DNA of 10,493 nt. Origin: Prevotella sp. (GTDB lineage: Bacteria > Bacteroidota > Bacteroidia > Bacteroidales > Dysgonomonadaceae). Below are positions 1 through 7,321 of this stretch, one piece after another (positions within the stretch are counted from its first letter, which is position 1; each line of letters begins with the position of its first letter). The notes beneath the pieces were generated by a model, which saw only the letters and a program-made list of their open reading frames with translations, searched no databases and was not told where the DNA came from. The translations under genes were made by a program, and so were the position numbers. Location of the stretch: contig JAISKQ010000063.1 in NCBI GenBank assembly GCA_031260865.1, positions 1-10,493 of the forward strand, given 5' to 3'.

Positions 1-884
1 AGGAAGCGTTTCATATTCTTTTGGCGAAGCGCGAATAAATTACCTACGGTGATAGTGAGCAGGATAATGATCCACAGTATATTTTGCCATGTATCCTGTA
101 ATCCGGGAAACACCTTGAACAAGATTGTCATCAACGCGAATACCGCCGCTCCTTTTGATATGGTGGACAAGTATAAAGTCACATTGGTAGGCGCGCCCTG
201 ATAAGTATCCGGCGCCCAAAGGTGGAACGGAACCAACGATATTTTGAAGAATAGCCCTCCCATGATAAATATCATCGCCATCACTACTAATGGAGTGAAG
301 TAGATATTAGCGGCGATGTCGGTATAGTACAATGTACCGCACGCGCCATACAGGAACGAGATTCCAAACATCAGTATAGCGGATGAGAAAATAGCGTTAA
401 AGATGTATTTTGCTCCGGCTTCCGCTGATTCATGCCTGTATTTATCAAAAGCGACCAACGCGGCGATAGGTAATGACGCTGTTTCAAGCCCGATGTAGAA
501 CAACAGGAAGTTGCCCGAGGAGATCATCAGGTACATCCCCAACAAAGTAAGGGAAGTCAGCATAAAGAACTCACCTCTTTTATCTATCGCGTCCGGCTTC
601 TTCAACCAAGCGTTCGCCTGTAATAGAATAAGGAAGACGCCTACATTAAGGATATTCTTTATCGTAAAGTAAGCAGGACCTGTAACATACATGCCGGCAA
701 ACGAACTCCCGTTATCCTGAAAGAAAAAACAAAGAACCGTATGGGCTAAAAATAAGGTGCAAGCGAACGGAAAATAATACTTCTTTGCGCTGTCTGAAGC
801 AAATAGATCGTAACAAATAAGTAAGAGAAATACCACAATGAGTGATAACTCGTGCTTCATCAACAAATAATTACTTAAATCCAT
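1..884 (-). CDS. nuoN: NADH-quinone oxidoreductase subunit N (partial, C-terminus beyond window)
   Basis: Antiporter-like proton-channel subunit of the complex I membrane arm. I translated the minus strand from the ATG at 884-882; the frame stays open for 294 codons to the left edge, so roughly the last 40% of a usual NuoN (about 480 residues) is missing. Visible family landmarks are the TM5 glutamate in LLFYIGLETASLPIAAL (E134), the TM7 lysine in FFKISLVPFHLWAPD (K214), the sequence QGAPTNVTLYLSTISK, and the TM8 lysine K244. These match the charged residues that carry protons through the half-channels in E. coli NuoN. Multiple hydrophobic segments cover the protein. It is the last nuo gene in the usual order, 87 bases after nuoM, and its start follows a 7-base-period repeat. 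The start region is A-rich (AATATAAAG before ATG), with no Shine-Dalgarno motif. Confidence 0.96.
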   Translation of the reverse strand, partial: MDLSNYLLMKHELSLIVVFLLLICYDLFASDSAKKYYFPFACTLFLAHTVLCFFFQDNGSSFAGMYVTGPAYFTIKNILNVGVFLILLQANAWLKKPDAIDKRGEFFMLTSLTLLGMYLMISSGNFLLFYIGLETASLPIAALVAFDKYRHESAEAGAKYIFNAIFSSAILMFGISFLYGACGTLYYTDIAANIYFTPLVVMAMIFIMGGLFFKISLVPFHLWAPDTYQGAPTNVTLYLSTISKGAAVFALMTILFKVFPGLQDTWQNILWIIILLTITVGNLFALRQKNMKRF

Positions 885-971
885 CTTTATATTTTAATTT
901 AGTTACAAGTTACGAGTTACAAGTCACAAGTAACTTTCTATTGTATTTTATATTATTTACTGTTAACTGTT
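885..971 (-). repeat. nuoM-nuoN intergenic 7-base-period array
   Basis: On the plus strand, positions 902-936 read as five consecutive heptads: GTTACAA, GTTACGA, GTTACAA, GTCACAA, GTAACTT. A second, weaker pair (ACTGTTA / ACTGTTT) lies at 958-971, against the nuoM stop codon. In the transcript the array appears as CTYGTRA repeats ending in TTGTAACTAAAT, 12 bases before the nuoN start codon. The same 11-base box TTAGTTACAAG (899-909, plus strand) recurs before nuoCD (8963-8973), and with one change before nuoK (4855-4865). No open reading frame is supported here. Confidence 0.8.
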
Positions 972-2447
972 TTATTTTAGATATGTCAAACTCGCGCTTA
1001 TCAGATTGGAAATCCATCCCGGGAACAATCCCATTCCGGCTACACAGATAATCAATCCCACAGTCGCTATTTTTTCATGCCATACAGCGTCCGTCAATTC
1101 CAAATGGTGCGGGTCTTGAACCGGTCCGTAAAGGATTTTGCCTACTACCTTCAGTATATAAACCGCAGTCGCTACAATGGAAGAAATCGCCACGATAGTG
1201 AATACACGGTGGAACAGGTCGTTGTGTTCAAACGCTCCGAAAAAGATTGTCATTTCGGCGACAAATCCGCTTAATCCCGGAAGACCTAAAGATGCCATAC
1301 CGGCAATTACATAACAGACGCTAAGGAACGGCATAATCTTCATCAGTCCGCCCATTTCGCGGATGTCGCGCGTATGCGTCCGTCCATATATCATACCAAT
1401 CAAAGCAAAGAAAAGGGCTGTCATCAAACCATGCGAAAGCATTTGCATCACGGCTCCGGTCATTGCGGTACGGTTTACCATCAGTACGGCGAACAACACT
1501 AATCCACAGTGGCTCACCGAAGAATAAGCGTTGATATATTTCAAGTCCGTTTGAGAGATAGCACCCAATGCTCCATAAATAACACTGATACCTGTAAGGA
1601 TGATGAATATCCACGACAATTGGTCGGCAGCCTCCGGCATTAATCGCATCGCGATGCGGAAACACCCGTATCCCCCCAATTTCATCAATACCCCGGCGTG
1701 AAGCATAGACACAGCCGTAGGCGCTGACGCGTGACCGTCGGGAGACCATGTGTGGAAAGGGAACAAAGCTCCCAATACGCCAAAGCCAAGGAATGTGAGC
1801 GGGAAAATCCAATATTGCGCTGACAACGGAATCGCGTGATTCGCCGCGATCTCCAATATATTAAATGTATAATCGCCTGTGACGGATGAATTATAATAGA
1901 TGCCAAATATACCGACCGCAAGGAAAGCCGAGCCGCCCATCAGCATCAAGGTAAGTTTCATCGCTGAATATTCTTTTCGACCCGTACCCCAAAGCCCGAT
2001 AAGCAGGTACATCGGTATCAAGGCTATTTCGTAGAAGAAGAACATGGTGACCATATCCAACGAAATGAAAAAGCCAGACACTCCCAGTGAAAGTAACGTC
2101 AACCACATAAAGAAGTCTTTAGGCAGCGGATTCATATTCCATGAGGCAAATGTGCCTGTGACTAAGATGATTGACGTCAAGAGAATCATCAATACCGAGA
2201 TGCCGTCAACGCCGACGGCGTAATGGATATTCAGAGCGGCAAACCATACTTTATCATAGGTGAATAACATTTCAGCAGTGTTTCCGGCATTACGTTCCGC
2301 GAAGAACATAAACAGCAAAACCACCGCCATTATTATCTCAACGGCTGCACCTATTACCGCTACGGTACGGACTTGTTTGATGTCGCGGCAAGGTAAAAAT
2401 CCGAGCAGCATCAAAACAGGAACAAGAATAAATAATGAAAGATTCAT
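972..2447 (-). CDS. nuoM: NADH-quinone oxidoreductase subunit M
   Basis: Antiporter-like ion-pumping subunit of the complex I membrane arm, 491 residues with about 14 predicted membrane helices, the usual family length. The TM5 glutamate is present in MFFFYEIALIPMYLLIG (E140), the TM8 lysine in LHAGVLMKLGGYG (K256), and the TM12 acid in LSGFVAEMTIFFGAF (E398). The TM7 motif, normally VKxPxxPxHxWLPDAH, reads VLGALFPFHTWSPDGH from about residue 224, so leucine 225 replaces the usual TM7 lysine (K234 in E. coli). The rest of the fold is well kept (SAPTAVSM, ISQTDLKYINAYSSVSH at about 298-313), so this looks like a functional variant rather than decay. It lies 91 bases after nuoL and starts at ATG 2447-2445 behind an A-rich leader. 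Confidence 0.97.
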   Translation of the reverse strand: MNLSLFILVPVLMLLGFLPCRDIKQVRTVAVIGAAVEIIMAVVLLFMFFAERNAGNTAEMLFTYDKVWFAALNIHYAVGVDGISVLMILLTSIILVTGTFASWNMNPLPKDFFMWLTLLSLGVSGFFISLDMVTMFFFYEIALIPMYLLIGLWGTGRKEYSAMKLTLMLMGGSAFLAVGIFGIYYNSSVTGDYTFNILEIAANHAIPLSAQYWIFPLTFLGFGVLGALFPFHTWSPDGHASAPTAVSMLHAGVLMKLGGYGCFRIAMRLMPEAADQLSWIFIILTGISVIYGALGAISQTDLKYINAYSSVSHCGLVLFAVLMVNRTAMTGAVMQMLSHGLMTALFFALIGMIYGRTHTRDIREMGGLMKIMPFLSVCYVIAGMASLGLPGLSGFVAEMTIFFGAFEHNDLFHRVFTIVAISSIVATAVYILKVVGKILYGPVQDPHHLELTDAVWHEKIATVGLIICVAGMGLFPGWISNLISASLTYLK

Positions 2448-2538
2448 ATTTTTTTAGCTTTTAGCTTCTTTTAAACTTAAATTCTTTATATTGACAACTG
2501 AAAAGCTAACAGCCACAGGCTATCAGCGATCAGTTAAA
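2448..2538 (-). repeat. nuoL-nuoM intergenic heptad arrays with inverted arms
   Basis: Two 7-base-period stretches lie between the genes. On the plus strand, 2452-2465 is TTTTAGC twice, and 2500-2534 reads GAAAAGC, TAACAGC, CACAGGC, TATCAGC, GATCAGT, a degenerate heptad sharing the end AGC. A perfect 9-base inverted repeat joins the two parts: TTAGCTTTT at 2454-2462 and AAAAGCTAA at 2501-2509, with a 38-base loop. In the mRNA the left arm ends with GCTAAAAAAAT directly before the nuoM ATG. The heptad differs in sequence from the GTTACRA type at other nuo junctions but has the same period. No small gene is visible. Confidence 0.7.
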
Positions 2539-4479
2539 TTATCTACAAATAAAACATACTATCCAACCGGCGAAACCGACAATCAGGATCAACGCCCCTA
2601 ACAGGTACACCAAAGCGTATTGTTGAATATAACCGGATTGCAATCCTTTTATCGAGCGTGACGCCGACTGTGTGACATAAGCCAACGAATTCATGAATCC
2701 ATCCACAATATGACGGTCAAACCACGCGATAGGTTTTGATATGCGCTTGAATATGATTTTACGAGTTACGAACAACCATGCTTCATCACCATAAAATTTA
2801 TGGTACGCTCCCTGATATAATAAGCTGATGCCGTCGGCTATTTTATCAGGAAGATCATTTTTCTTGAAGTACAGCCTGAATCCGATGCCGATGCCGATAA
2901 GCGAAACAACGACACTTGTAATGGCTATTGGTATATTCAGATGAGCTTCGTAAGGTTTTCCATCGGTGGTGACAAATTCACTAAAAGGAACAAACCCGGC
3001 AAGGACGGTGAATATAGCAAGTATGATTAATGGTATTGCCATCGCGGGTCCCGCTTCGTGAGGCTCGTGATGATAATGTTTCTTTTCGTGGAAGAAGATG
3101 CGAAGGAACAAACGGGTCATATAGAAAGCCGTTAATCCTGCTGTGAAGGACAGAATGAAGTAAATAGCCTTATTATGTTCACTTGCGGCGACCAATATTT
3201 CATCTTTACTCCAGAATCCTGACAGTGGGAAGATACCCGAAATAGCCAACCATGCCAAACCGAATGCGATACATGTGATCGGCAACTTTTTGGCGAGTCC
3301 GCCCATATCATCCATTTCGTTGCTATGCACCGCGTGGATAATAGCGCCGGCGCATAAGAATAACAACGCCTTGAAGAAAGCGTGTGTAAACAGATGGAAC
3401 ATACCTGCCATATATCCTAATCCCTCGTGTCCCCCAAATTCGGAAACGCCTATGGAGGTAAGCATAAACGCGATCTGTGAAATGGTGGAGAAGGCGAGCA
3501 CCCGTTTTATATCTGTTTGGGTACAAGCCACAATGGCGGCAAACAAGGCTGTCAACGTTCCTACCCAGGCTATGACATTTAATATATCAGGCGCGCCGAA
3601 ATGATATATCGGAAATAAACGCGCTACTAAAAATACTCCGGCTACAACCATCGTGGCGGCGTGTATCAGAGCCGAGGCGGGAGTAGGGCCTTCCATCGCG
3701 TCCGGCAACCAGATGTGGAACGGCATCATCGCCGATTTTCCGGCGCCGCCCATAAAGATAAGCAACATCGCCCATGACAAGACAGACATGCCAAGGAATG
3801 AAGCGCCCGCGGTGGATGAAATGCAAATGGAAGCATCCGATGCCGTTAATGTGGCGAAATCGAATGTCCCTGTAAAATATGATAATAATAAAATACCCAC
3901 AAGGAAGAAGAAGTCGGCGAAACGTGTGACAATGAACGCTTTCTTAGAAGCAGCCACCGCCGATGGTTTTACGTAATAAAAACTGATAAGCAGGAATGAA
4001 GATACACCCACAAGCTCCCAGAAAATATACATTTGGAAGATATTGGTCGCGACCACCAAACCTAACATAGCAAAGCTAAACAAAGAAAGGAACGCGTAAT
4101 AGCGTTGGAAACCCTTTTCCCCTTTCATATACCCTAAACTGTAGATGTGTACCATCAACGATACCGTAGTGATAACGACAAGCATCATCACCGAAATGGG
4201 ATCAAGATATATTCCTAAATCGATGTGCAGGGAGTCGGTAAACCGAAGCCATGTGAAAGCCGTATGAACCGCCTGATAAACGCCATCTACTTTACCATCC
4301 ACAAAGAAGTACTGGTAAGCCGTTATATAGGACAACACAGCCATCACACTTAGCGACAGCGTGCCTAATATCCCGGTGACAATAGGTTTCATGTATTTGC
4401 CGCCCAGTCCCAGTATAAGAAACATAATAGCCGGCAAAGCAATTATTAGTATTGAATATGTATAATTAAAATGTTCCAT
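2539..4479 (-). CDS. nuoL: NADH-quinone oxidoreductase subunit L
   Basis: Distal antiporter-like subunit of complex I, 646 residues, slightly longer than E. coli NuoL (613). The core is canonical: IYLDPISVMML near residue 90; the TM5 glutamate in YIFWELVGVSSFLLI (E155); AFIVTRFADFFFLVG with R186 and D189; the TM7 lysine in GGAGKSAMMPFHIWLPDAM (K248); GPTPASALIHAATMVVAG; TQTDIKRVLAFSTISQ; HAFFKALLFLCAGA (K370); and FPLSGFWSKDEIL with the TM12-region lysine K425. A histidine-rich cytoplasmic loop (HEKKHYHHEPHE, about 464-475) and the C-terminal part that forms the long lateral helix and last membrane helix (about 540-646) follow. It starts at ATG 4479-4477, 24 bases after the nuoK stop, in the standard K-L-M order. 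Nothing appears truncated. Confidence 0.98.
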   Translation of the reverse strand: MEHFNYTYSILIIALPAIMFLILGLGGKYMKPIVTGILGTLSLSVMAVLSYITAYQYFFVDGKVDGVYQAVHTAFTWLRFTDSLHIDLGIYLDPISVMMLVVITTVSLMVHIYSLGYMKGEKGFQRYYAFLSLFSFAMLGLVVATNIFQMYIFWELVGVSSFLLISFYYVKPSAVAASKKAFIVTRFADFFFLVGILLLSYFTGTFDFATLTASDASICISSTAGASFLGMSVLSWAMLLIFMGGAGKSAMMPFHIWLPDAMEGPTPASALIHAATMVVAGVFLVARLFPIYHFGAPDILNVIAWVGTLTALFAAIVACTQTDIKRVLAFSTISQIAFMLTSIGVSEFGGHEGLGYMAGMFHLFTHAFFKALLFLCAGAIIHAVHSNEMDDMGGLAKKLPITCIAFGLAWLAISGIFPLSGFWSKDEILVAASEHNKAIYFILSFTAGLTAFYMTRLFLRIFFHEKKHYHHEPHEAGPAMAIPLIILAIFTVLAGFVPFSEFVTTDGKPYEAHLNIPIAITSVVVSLIGIGIGFRLYFKKNDLPDKIADGISLLYQGAYHKFYGDEAWLFVTRKIIFKRISKPIAWFDRHIVDGFMNSLAYVTQSASRSIKGLQSGYIQQYALVYLLGALILIVGFAGWIVCFICR

Positions 4480-4503
4480 ATCTTGTTGTTGCTGTTTCCT
4501 TGC

Positions 4504-4848
4504 TTAATTTTTCATTGTATTTATGTTTTCATCTATATATATACTCTTCACATTGCGGTATATATTGATAATAATGGCTATCGCCACAGCGGTTTCCGCC
4601 GCTGCCACACCGATAGCGAACAGTGTGAAGAAAAAGCCTTCCATCTGTCCCGGATATAGATAGCGGTTGAACACCACAAAGTTGAGATCCGCGGCGTTAA
4701 GCATTAGTTCGATGGAAATCAGAACCATAAGCATGTTCTTGCGCGAAAGGAATCCATATACTCCCGCAAAAAACATTAGGGTACTTACAGCTAAGTATGC
4801 CTCAATCGGCACATGCCCTGAAAATAAACCGGTTATAAATTCTCCCAT
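4504..4848 (-). CDS. nuoK: NADH-quinone oxidoreductase subunit K
   Basis: Small membrane subunit (MrpC-like) next to NuoJ and NuoN, 114 residues with three membrane helices. The two buried glutamates that are essential in E. coli NuoK (E36, E72) are present as E47 in MVLISIELMLNAADLNFVV and E85 in IGVAAAETAVAIAIIINIY. It is slightly longer than E. coli NuoK (100), with a few extra residues at the N-terminus and a polar C-terminal tail (about 100-114). The start at ATG 4848-4846 gives the expected short periplasmic N-terminus before TM1. It lies 169 bases after nuoJ, the longest gap inside the operon, and 24 bases before nuoL. Confidence 0.97.
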   Translation of the reverse strand: MGEFITGLFSGHVPIEAYLAVSTLMFFAGVYGFLSRKNMLMVLISIELMLNAADLNFVVFNRYLYPGQMEGFFFTLFAIGVAAAETAVAIAIIINIYRNVKSIYIDENINTMKN

Positions 4849-5017
4849 ATTTTCTTAGTTACGAGTTACGAGTCACAAGTCACGAGTTTTACTATCCTTA
4901 AGTTTACTCAACATGAAACCGTAACGGTTTTATTTCATTATTATTTATATTCCAATTAGAGGTTCTTATAACGAATTACGGTTACTTCTTGTAACCAGCA
5001 ACTCGCGACCCTTTGTT
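4849..5017 (-). repeat. nuoJ-nuoK intergenic region with opposed heptad arrays
   Basis: This is the largest gap within the operon. On the plus strand 4858-4885 is four heptads (GTTACGA, GTTACGA, GTCACAA, GTCACGA) ending 10 bases before the nuoK start codon. On the opposite strand, reading from 5009 down to 4989, come GTCGCGA, GTTGCTG and GTTACAA, so the two arrays face each other. Between them sits a perfect 6-base hairpin, AAACCG-TAA-CGGTTT (4916-4930), and GTTAC-TTCTT-GTAAC at 4981-4995 forms another small palindrome. No gene is visible; the only short frame behind an ATG (4873-4914, 13 codons) has no support. The hairpin lacks a following U-run in the transcript, so it is not a convincing terminator for the operon. 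Confidence 0.7.
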
Positions 5018-5521
5018 TTACTTCTTTTTAGCAATCATTATACCTCCGACTATACAAGCCAGCAGCAATATACTGATTGCTTCGAAAGGTAATAAATACT
5101 GATATTTGTCCGTACCCATCATCGCCATACCTACATCCTGCATCGGCATTTCTCCCTGCGTCACATAAGTATAGAATTTATTCACATTATTAAAAATGAT
5201 ATGCCCGCAAATACCTAATCCTGCAAGCGAAGCAATCGCCGCCACGAACATCTTGCCCGGTTTCTCAAACTTTATATCCTTACCCGGTTCGTTTGTCAAC
5301 AGAATAGCAAAAATGAACAAGACCATCACGCCTCCCGCATATACAGCTATCTGCACGCCCATAAGAAATTCATAATTCAGCAACAGATATAAGCCTGCCG
5401 TGCCTAACAAGACAAATAACAGGAACGTCGCCGAGCGGATAATCTTTTGAGTAGTGACTGCCATAAAAGAGCAGATGACGATTACCGCCGCTAAAATGTA
5501 AAATATAATTTGTTCTGCCAT
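5018..5521 (-). CDS. nuoJ: NADH-quinone oxidoreductase subunit J
   Basis: Membrane-arm subunit of complex I, 167 residues with five predicted helices, close to E. coli NuoJ (184). The family core is QIAVYAGGVMVLFIFAILLT (about 57-76), the conserved TM3 region with its tyrosine and double glycine, whose pi-bulge changes conformation during turnover in solved complexes. It is preceded by ATFLLFVLLGTAGLYLLLN. The end YLLPFEAISILLLACIVGGI (about 142-161) followed by lysines is also typical. The loop between TM4 and TM5 (about 113-141) is methionine-rich. It starts at ATG 5521-5519, 25 bases after nuoI, without a recognisable Shine-Dalgarno sequence. Confidence 0.97.
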   Translation of the reverse strand: MAEQIIFYILAAVIVICSFMAVTTQKIIRSATFLLFVLLGTAGLYLLLNYEFLMGVQIAVYAGGVMVLFIFAILLTNEPGKDIKFEKPGKMFVAAIASLAGLGICGHIIFNNVNKFYTYVTQGEMPMQDVGMAMMGTDKYQYLLPFEAISILLLACIVGGIMIAKKK

Positions 5522-5546
5522 AATAATCTATTGATTATCGTATGTT

Positions 5547-6161
5547 TTATTCTTTATCGTTTCCACTTTTGTTATCTAACTCAACCGCTTTCGGATTTTC
5601 TTCAGGTTTTGAAGCCGGCGCGGTCTTGTTATCTTCATGCACAGCTCTTTCGGCTTTCGCCACCGGTTGGCTGACTTCCGGTTTCGGTTCTTTCTTCTTT
5701 TCACGAAGTTTCGATCCTTCTTGGTTCAACTGTTCAACCAATTTGCGTCGGGTGAACACCGCGTTTTCGAAGGCGTTCGAGAAAGCTATCGCGTTCGACG
5801 GACAAGAAATCACGCATACATTACAGAAAGTGCACATTCCCAAGTCGTATGTATACCTGTCGAGAATTTTCTTTTTCTTGCCGTCTTCCGTTTCTATCGT
5901 TTTAGAAAAAACCTGAATTGTTCCATTCGGACAATTCATCTGGCAAATACCACAAGCTGTACAAGCATGTTCGTTGTTTTCGTCGTGAGGCATTGTCAAT
6001 TCGCCGCGGGTGCGTTCGGGAATAACGAGCGTCGCCCTGTTTTCAGGGTATTGCTCTGTGATTTTCTTTTTCCACAATTCACCCCACGTCACTCTCATCC
6101 CTGTCAGCAGGGATCCGATACCTCCAAATAAACCTGAAAAATATTCTGATACTGAACTCAT
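5547..6161 (-). CDS. nuoI: NADH-quinone oxidoreductase subunit I, 2x[4Fe-4S] ferredoxin-like, with long charged tail
   Basis: Iron-sulfur subunit of the peripheral arm that relays electrons toward NuoB through clusters N6a and N6b. Two CxxCxxCxxxCP motifs are present: C67, C70, C73, C77 (ACTACGICQMNCPNG) and C110, C113, C116, C120 (MCTFCNVCVISCPSNAI). The N-terminal segment (about 1-35) has the amphipathic and hydrophobic character used to sit on the membrane arm. Residues from about 150 to 204 form a low-complexity tail rich in Lys, Glu, Pro and Ala that is not part of the ferredoxin fold and is absent from E. coli NuoI (180 residues in total). With no NuoEFG encoded, NuoI lies nearer the electron entry side than in the full enzyme. 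It starts at ATG 6161-6159, 19 bases after nuoH. Confidence 0.97.
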   Translation of the reverse strand: MSSVSEYFSGLFGGIGSLLTGMRVTWGELWKKKITEQYPENRATLVIPERTRGELTMPHDENNEHACTACGICQMNCPNGTIQVFSKTIETEDGKKKKILDRYTYDLGMCTFCNVCVISCPSNAIAFSNAFENAVFTRRKLVEQLNQEGSKLREKKKEPKPEVSQPVAKAERAVHEDNKTAPASKPEENPKAVELDNKSGNDKE

Positions 6162-6180
6162 CTTCTTATACTATAATTTA

Positions 6181-7287
6181 TTATTTCAGTGTCCAACCCA
6201 ATAAAACAAGAACTACCATCAACAGGATATTTACCATATTAATAGGTAATAAATATTTCCATTCAAGGTTCAACAACTGGTCGATACGCAAACGAGGAAA
6301 TGTCCATCTCACCCACAAACTCAAGAACACAAGGAACATCGCTTTACCTAAGAACCATATAAAAGACGGGCAATAATTCATAACCTGATTGAATGTGTCC
6401 CATCCTTCTATTTGGATAGGCATCCATCCGCCCAAGAATACGGTGGTGGCAATGCCGGCGATAATAAACATATTCAAGTACTCCGCCAGATAGAAAAACC
6501 CGAATTGCAGACCCGAATACTCGGTATGATAACCTGCGGTCAACTCGGATTCGGCTTCCGGTAAGTCGAAAGGGCCGCGATTGGTTTCGGCGTGTCCCGA
6601 AATCAAATAGATGATGAACGCTATGATGGCAGGAACATGTCCCGCTATTATATTCCACTGGTGGATATATGTTTGTCCCTGTATAATCTGGGAGAAACTC
6701 ATTGTGCCGGACAACACCACTATCGTCATCAACGCGAGTCCGGCGGAAAGTTCATAACTTATAAACTGCGCCCCGCTTCGCATTGCCCCGATCATCGAAT
6801 ATTTGTTATTACTTGACCATCCGGCAAGCAATACGCCGATAATACCCAGTGACGAAACAGCGATGACATAAAACACGCCGATATTAAAATCTACCACTTG
6901 TAGACCTTCGCCGAAGGGTAAAGCCCCGAATGTAAGCATAGACGCCACAATCATAAAGAAAGGAGCGGCGAAGAACAAAAATTTGTCGGACTTATTAACA
7001 TGGATAATCTCCTTGAGCAATATCTTGATCATATCGGCTACACTCTGGATTATCCCGTACTTACCTACGCGGTTAGGACCTAAACGAGCCTGAAAAAAGG
7101 CTGTTATTTTTCGTTCCACATATATCAGCATCAAGGCTAAAACGGCGTACAACGTCATCAGCACAATTCCGATAAGCACAAACTCTATAGCCAAAACCGC
7201 CCATGTAGGTAGATTTTCAGTCAAAAACGCGTCAAAAGTTTTTAGCAATCCTGACAGTTCTAACGGTCGTGAATAGTTTAACAACAT
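6181..7287 (-). CDS. nuoH: NADH-quinone oxidoreductase subunit H
   Basis: Membrane subunit that forms the quinone tunnel with NuoB and NuoD and links it to the proton channels; about eight helices, 368 residues from the chosen start. Family signatures are [20 protein letters not shown] (about 57-76), [19 protein letters not shown] (156-174), [17 protein letters not shown] (233-249) followed by [20 protein letters not shown], and [13 protein letters not shown] (326-338). I chose ATG 7287-7285 because it is preceded by the A-rich AAAAGATAT seen at other starts here and gives a normal N-terminus. The frame is open further to a TTG at 7332, which would overlap nuoCD by 11 bases and add 15 polar residues; that is less likely. 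In a full nuo operon nuoE, nuoF and nuoG would lie between nuoCD and this gene; here only 34 bases separate them. Confidence 0.96.
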   Translation of the reverse strand: MLLNYSRPLELSGLLKTFDAFLTENLPTWAVLAIEFVLIGIVLMTLYAVLALMLIYVERKITAFFQARLGPNRVGKYGIIQSVADMIKILLKEIIHVNKSDKFLFFAAPFFMIVASMLTFGALPFGEGLQVVDFNIGVFYVIAVSSLGIIGVLLAGWSSNNKYSMIGAMRSGAQFISYELSAGLALMTIVVLSGTMSFSQIIQGQTYIHQWNIIAGHVPAIIAFIIYLISGHAETNRGPFDLPEAESELTAGYHTEYSGLQFGFFYLAEYLNMFIIAGIATTVFLGGWMPIQIEGWDTFNQVMNYCPSFIWFLGKAMFLVFLSLWVRWTFPRLRIDQLLNLEWKYLLPINMVNILLMVVLVLLGWTLK

Positions 7288-7321
7288 ATATCTTTTATAT
7301 TGATAAAATAAATAATCTTGA

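Noticed and set aside
902..936. Heptad arrays as a CRISPR array
   Set aside because: Units are 7 bases with no spacers and no cas genes; they are simple tandem repeats.
1321..3976. Long open frames on other frames and on the plus strand within nuoL and nuoM
   Set aside because: They lie wholly within well-conserved genes, show no domain signatures, and follow from codon bias of the true frames.
972..4479. NuoL/NuoM as Mrp-type cation antiporter subunits
   Set aside because: They sit in a complete nuo operon with NuoB, CD, H and I, and no MrpE, F or G genes are seen.
4873..4914. Small minus-strand frame (13 codons, MLSKLKDSKTRDL) in the nuoJ-nuoK gap
   Set aside because: Too short, runs into the heptad array, and has no upstream signal or recognisable similarity; expected by chance.
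4916..4930. AAACCG-TAA-CGGTTT hairpin as an operon-internal terminator
   Set aside because: The stem is only 6 bases and in the transcribed direction no U-tract follows it.
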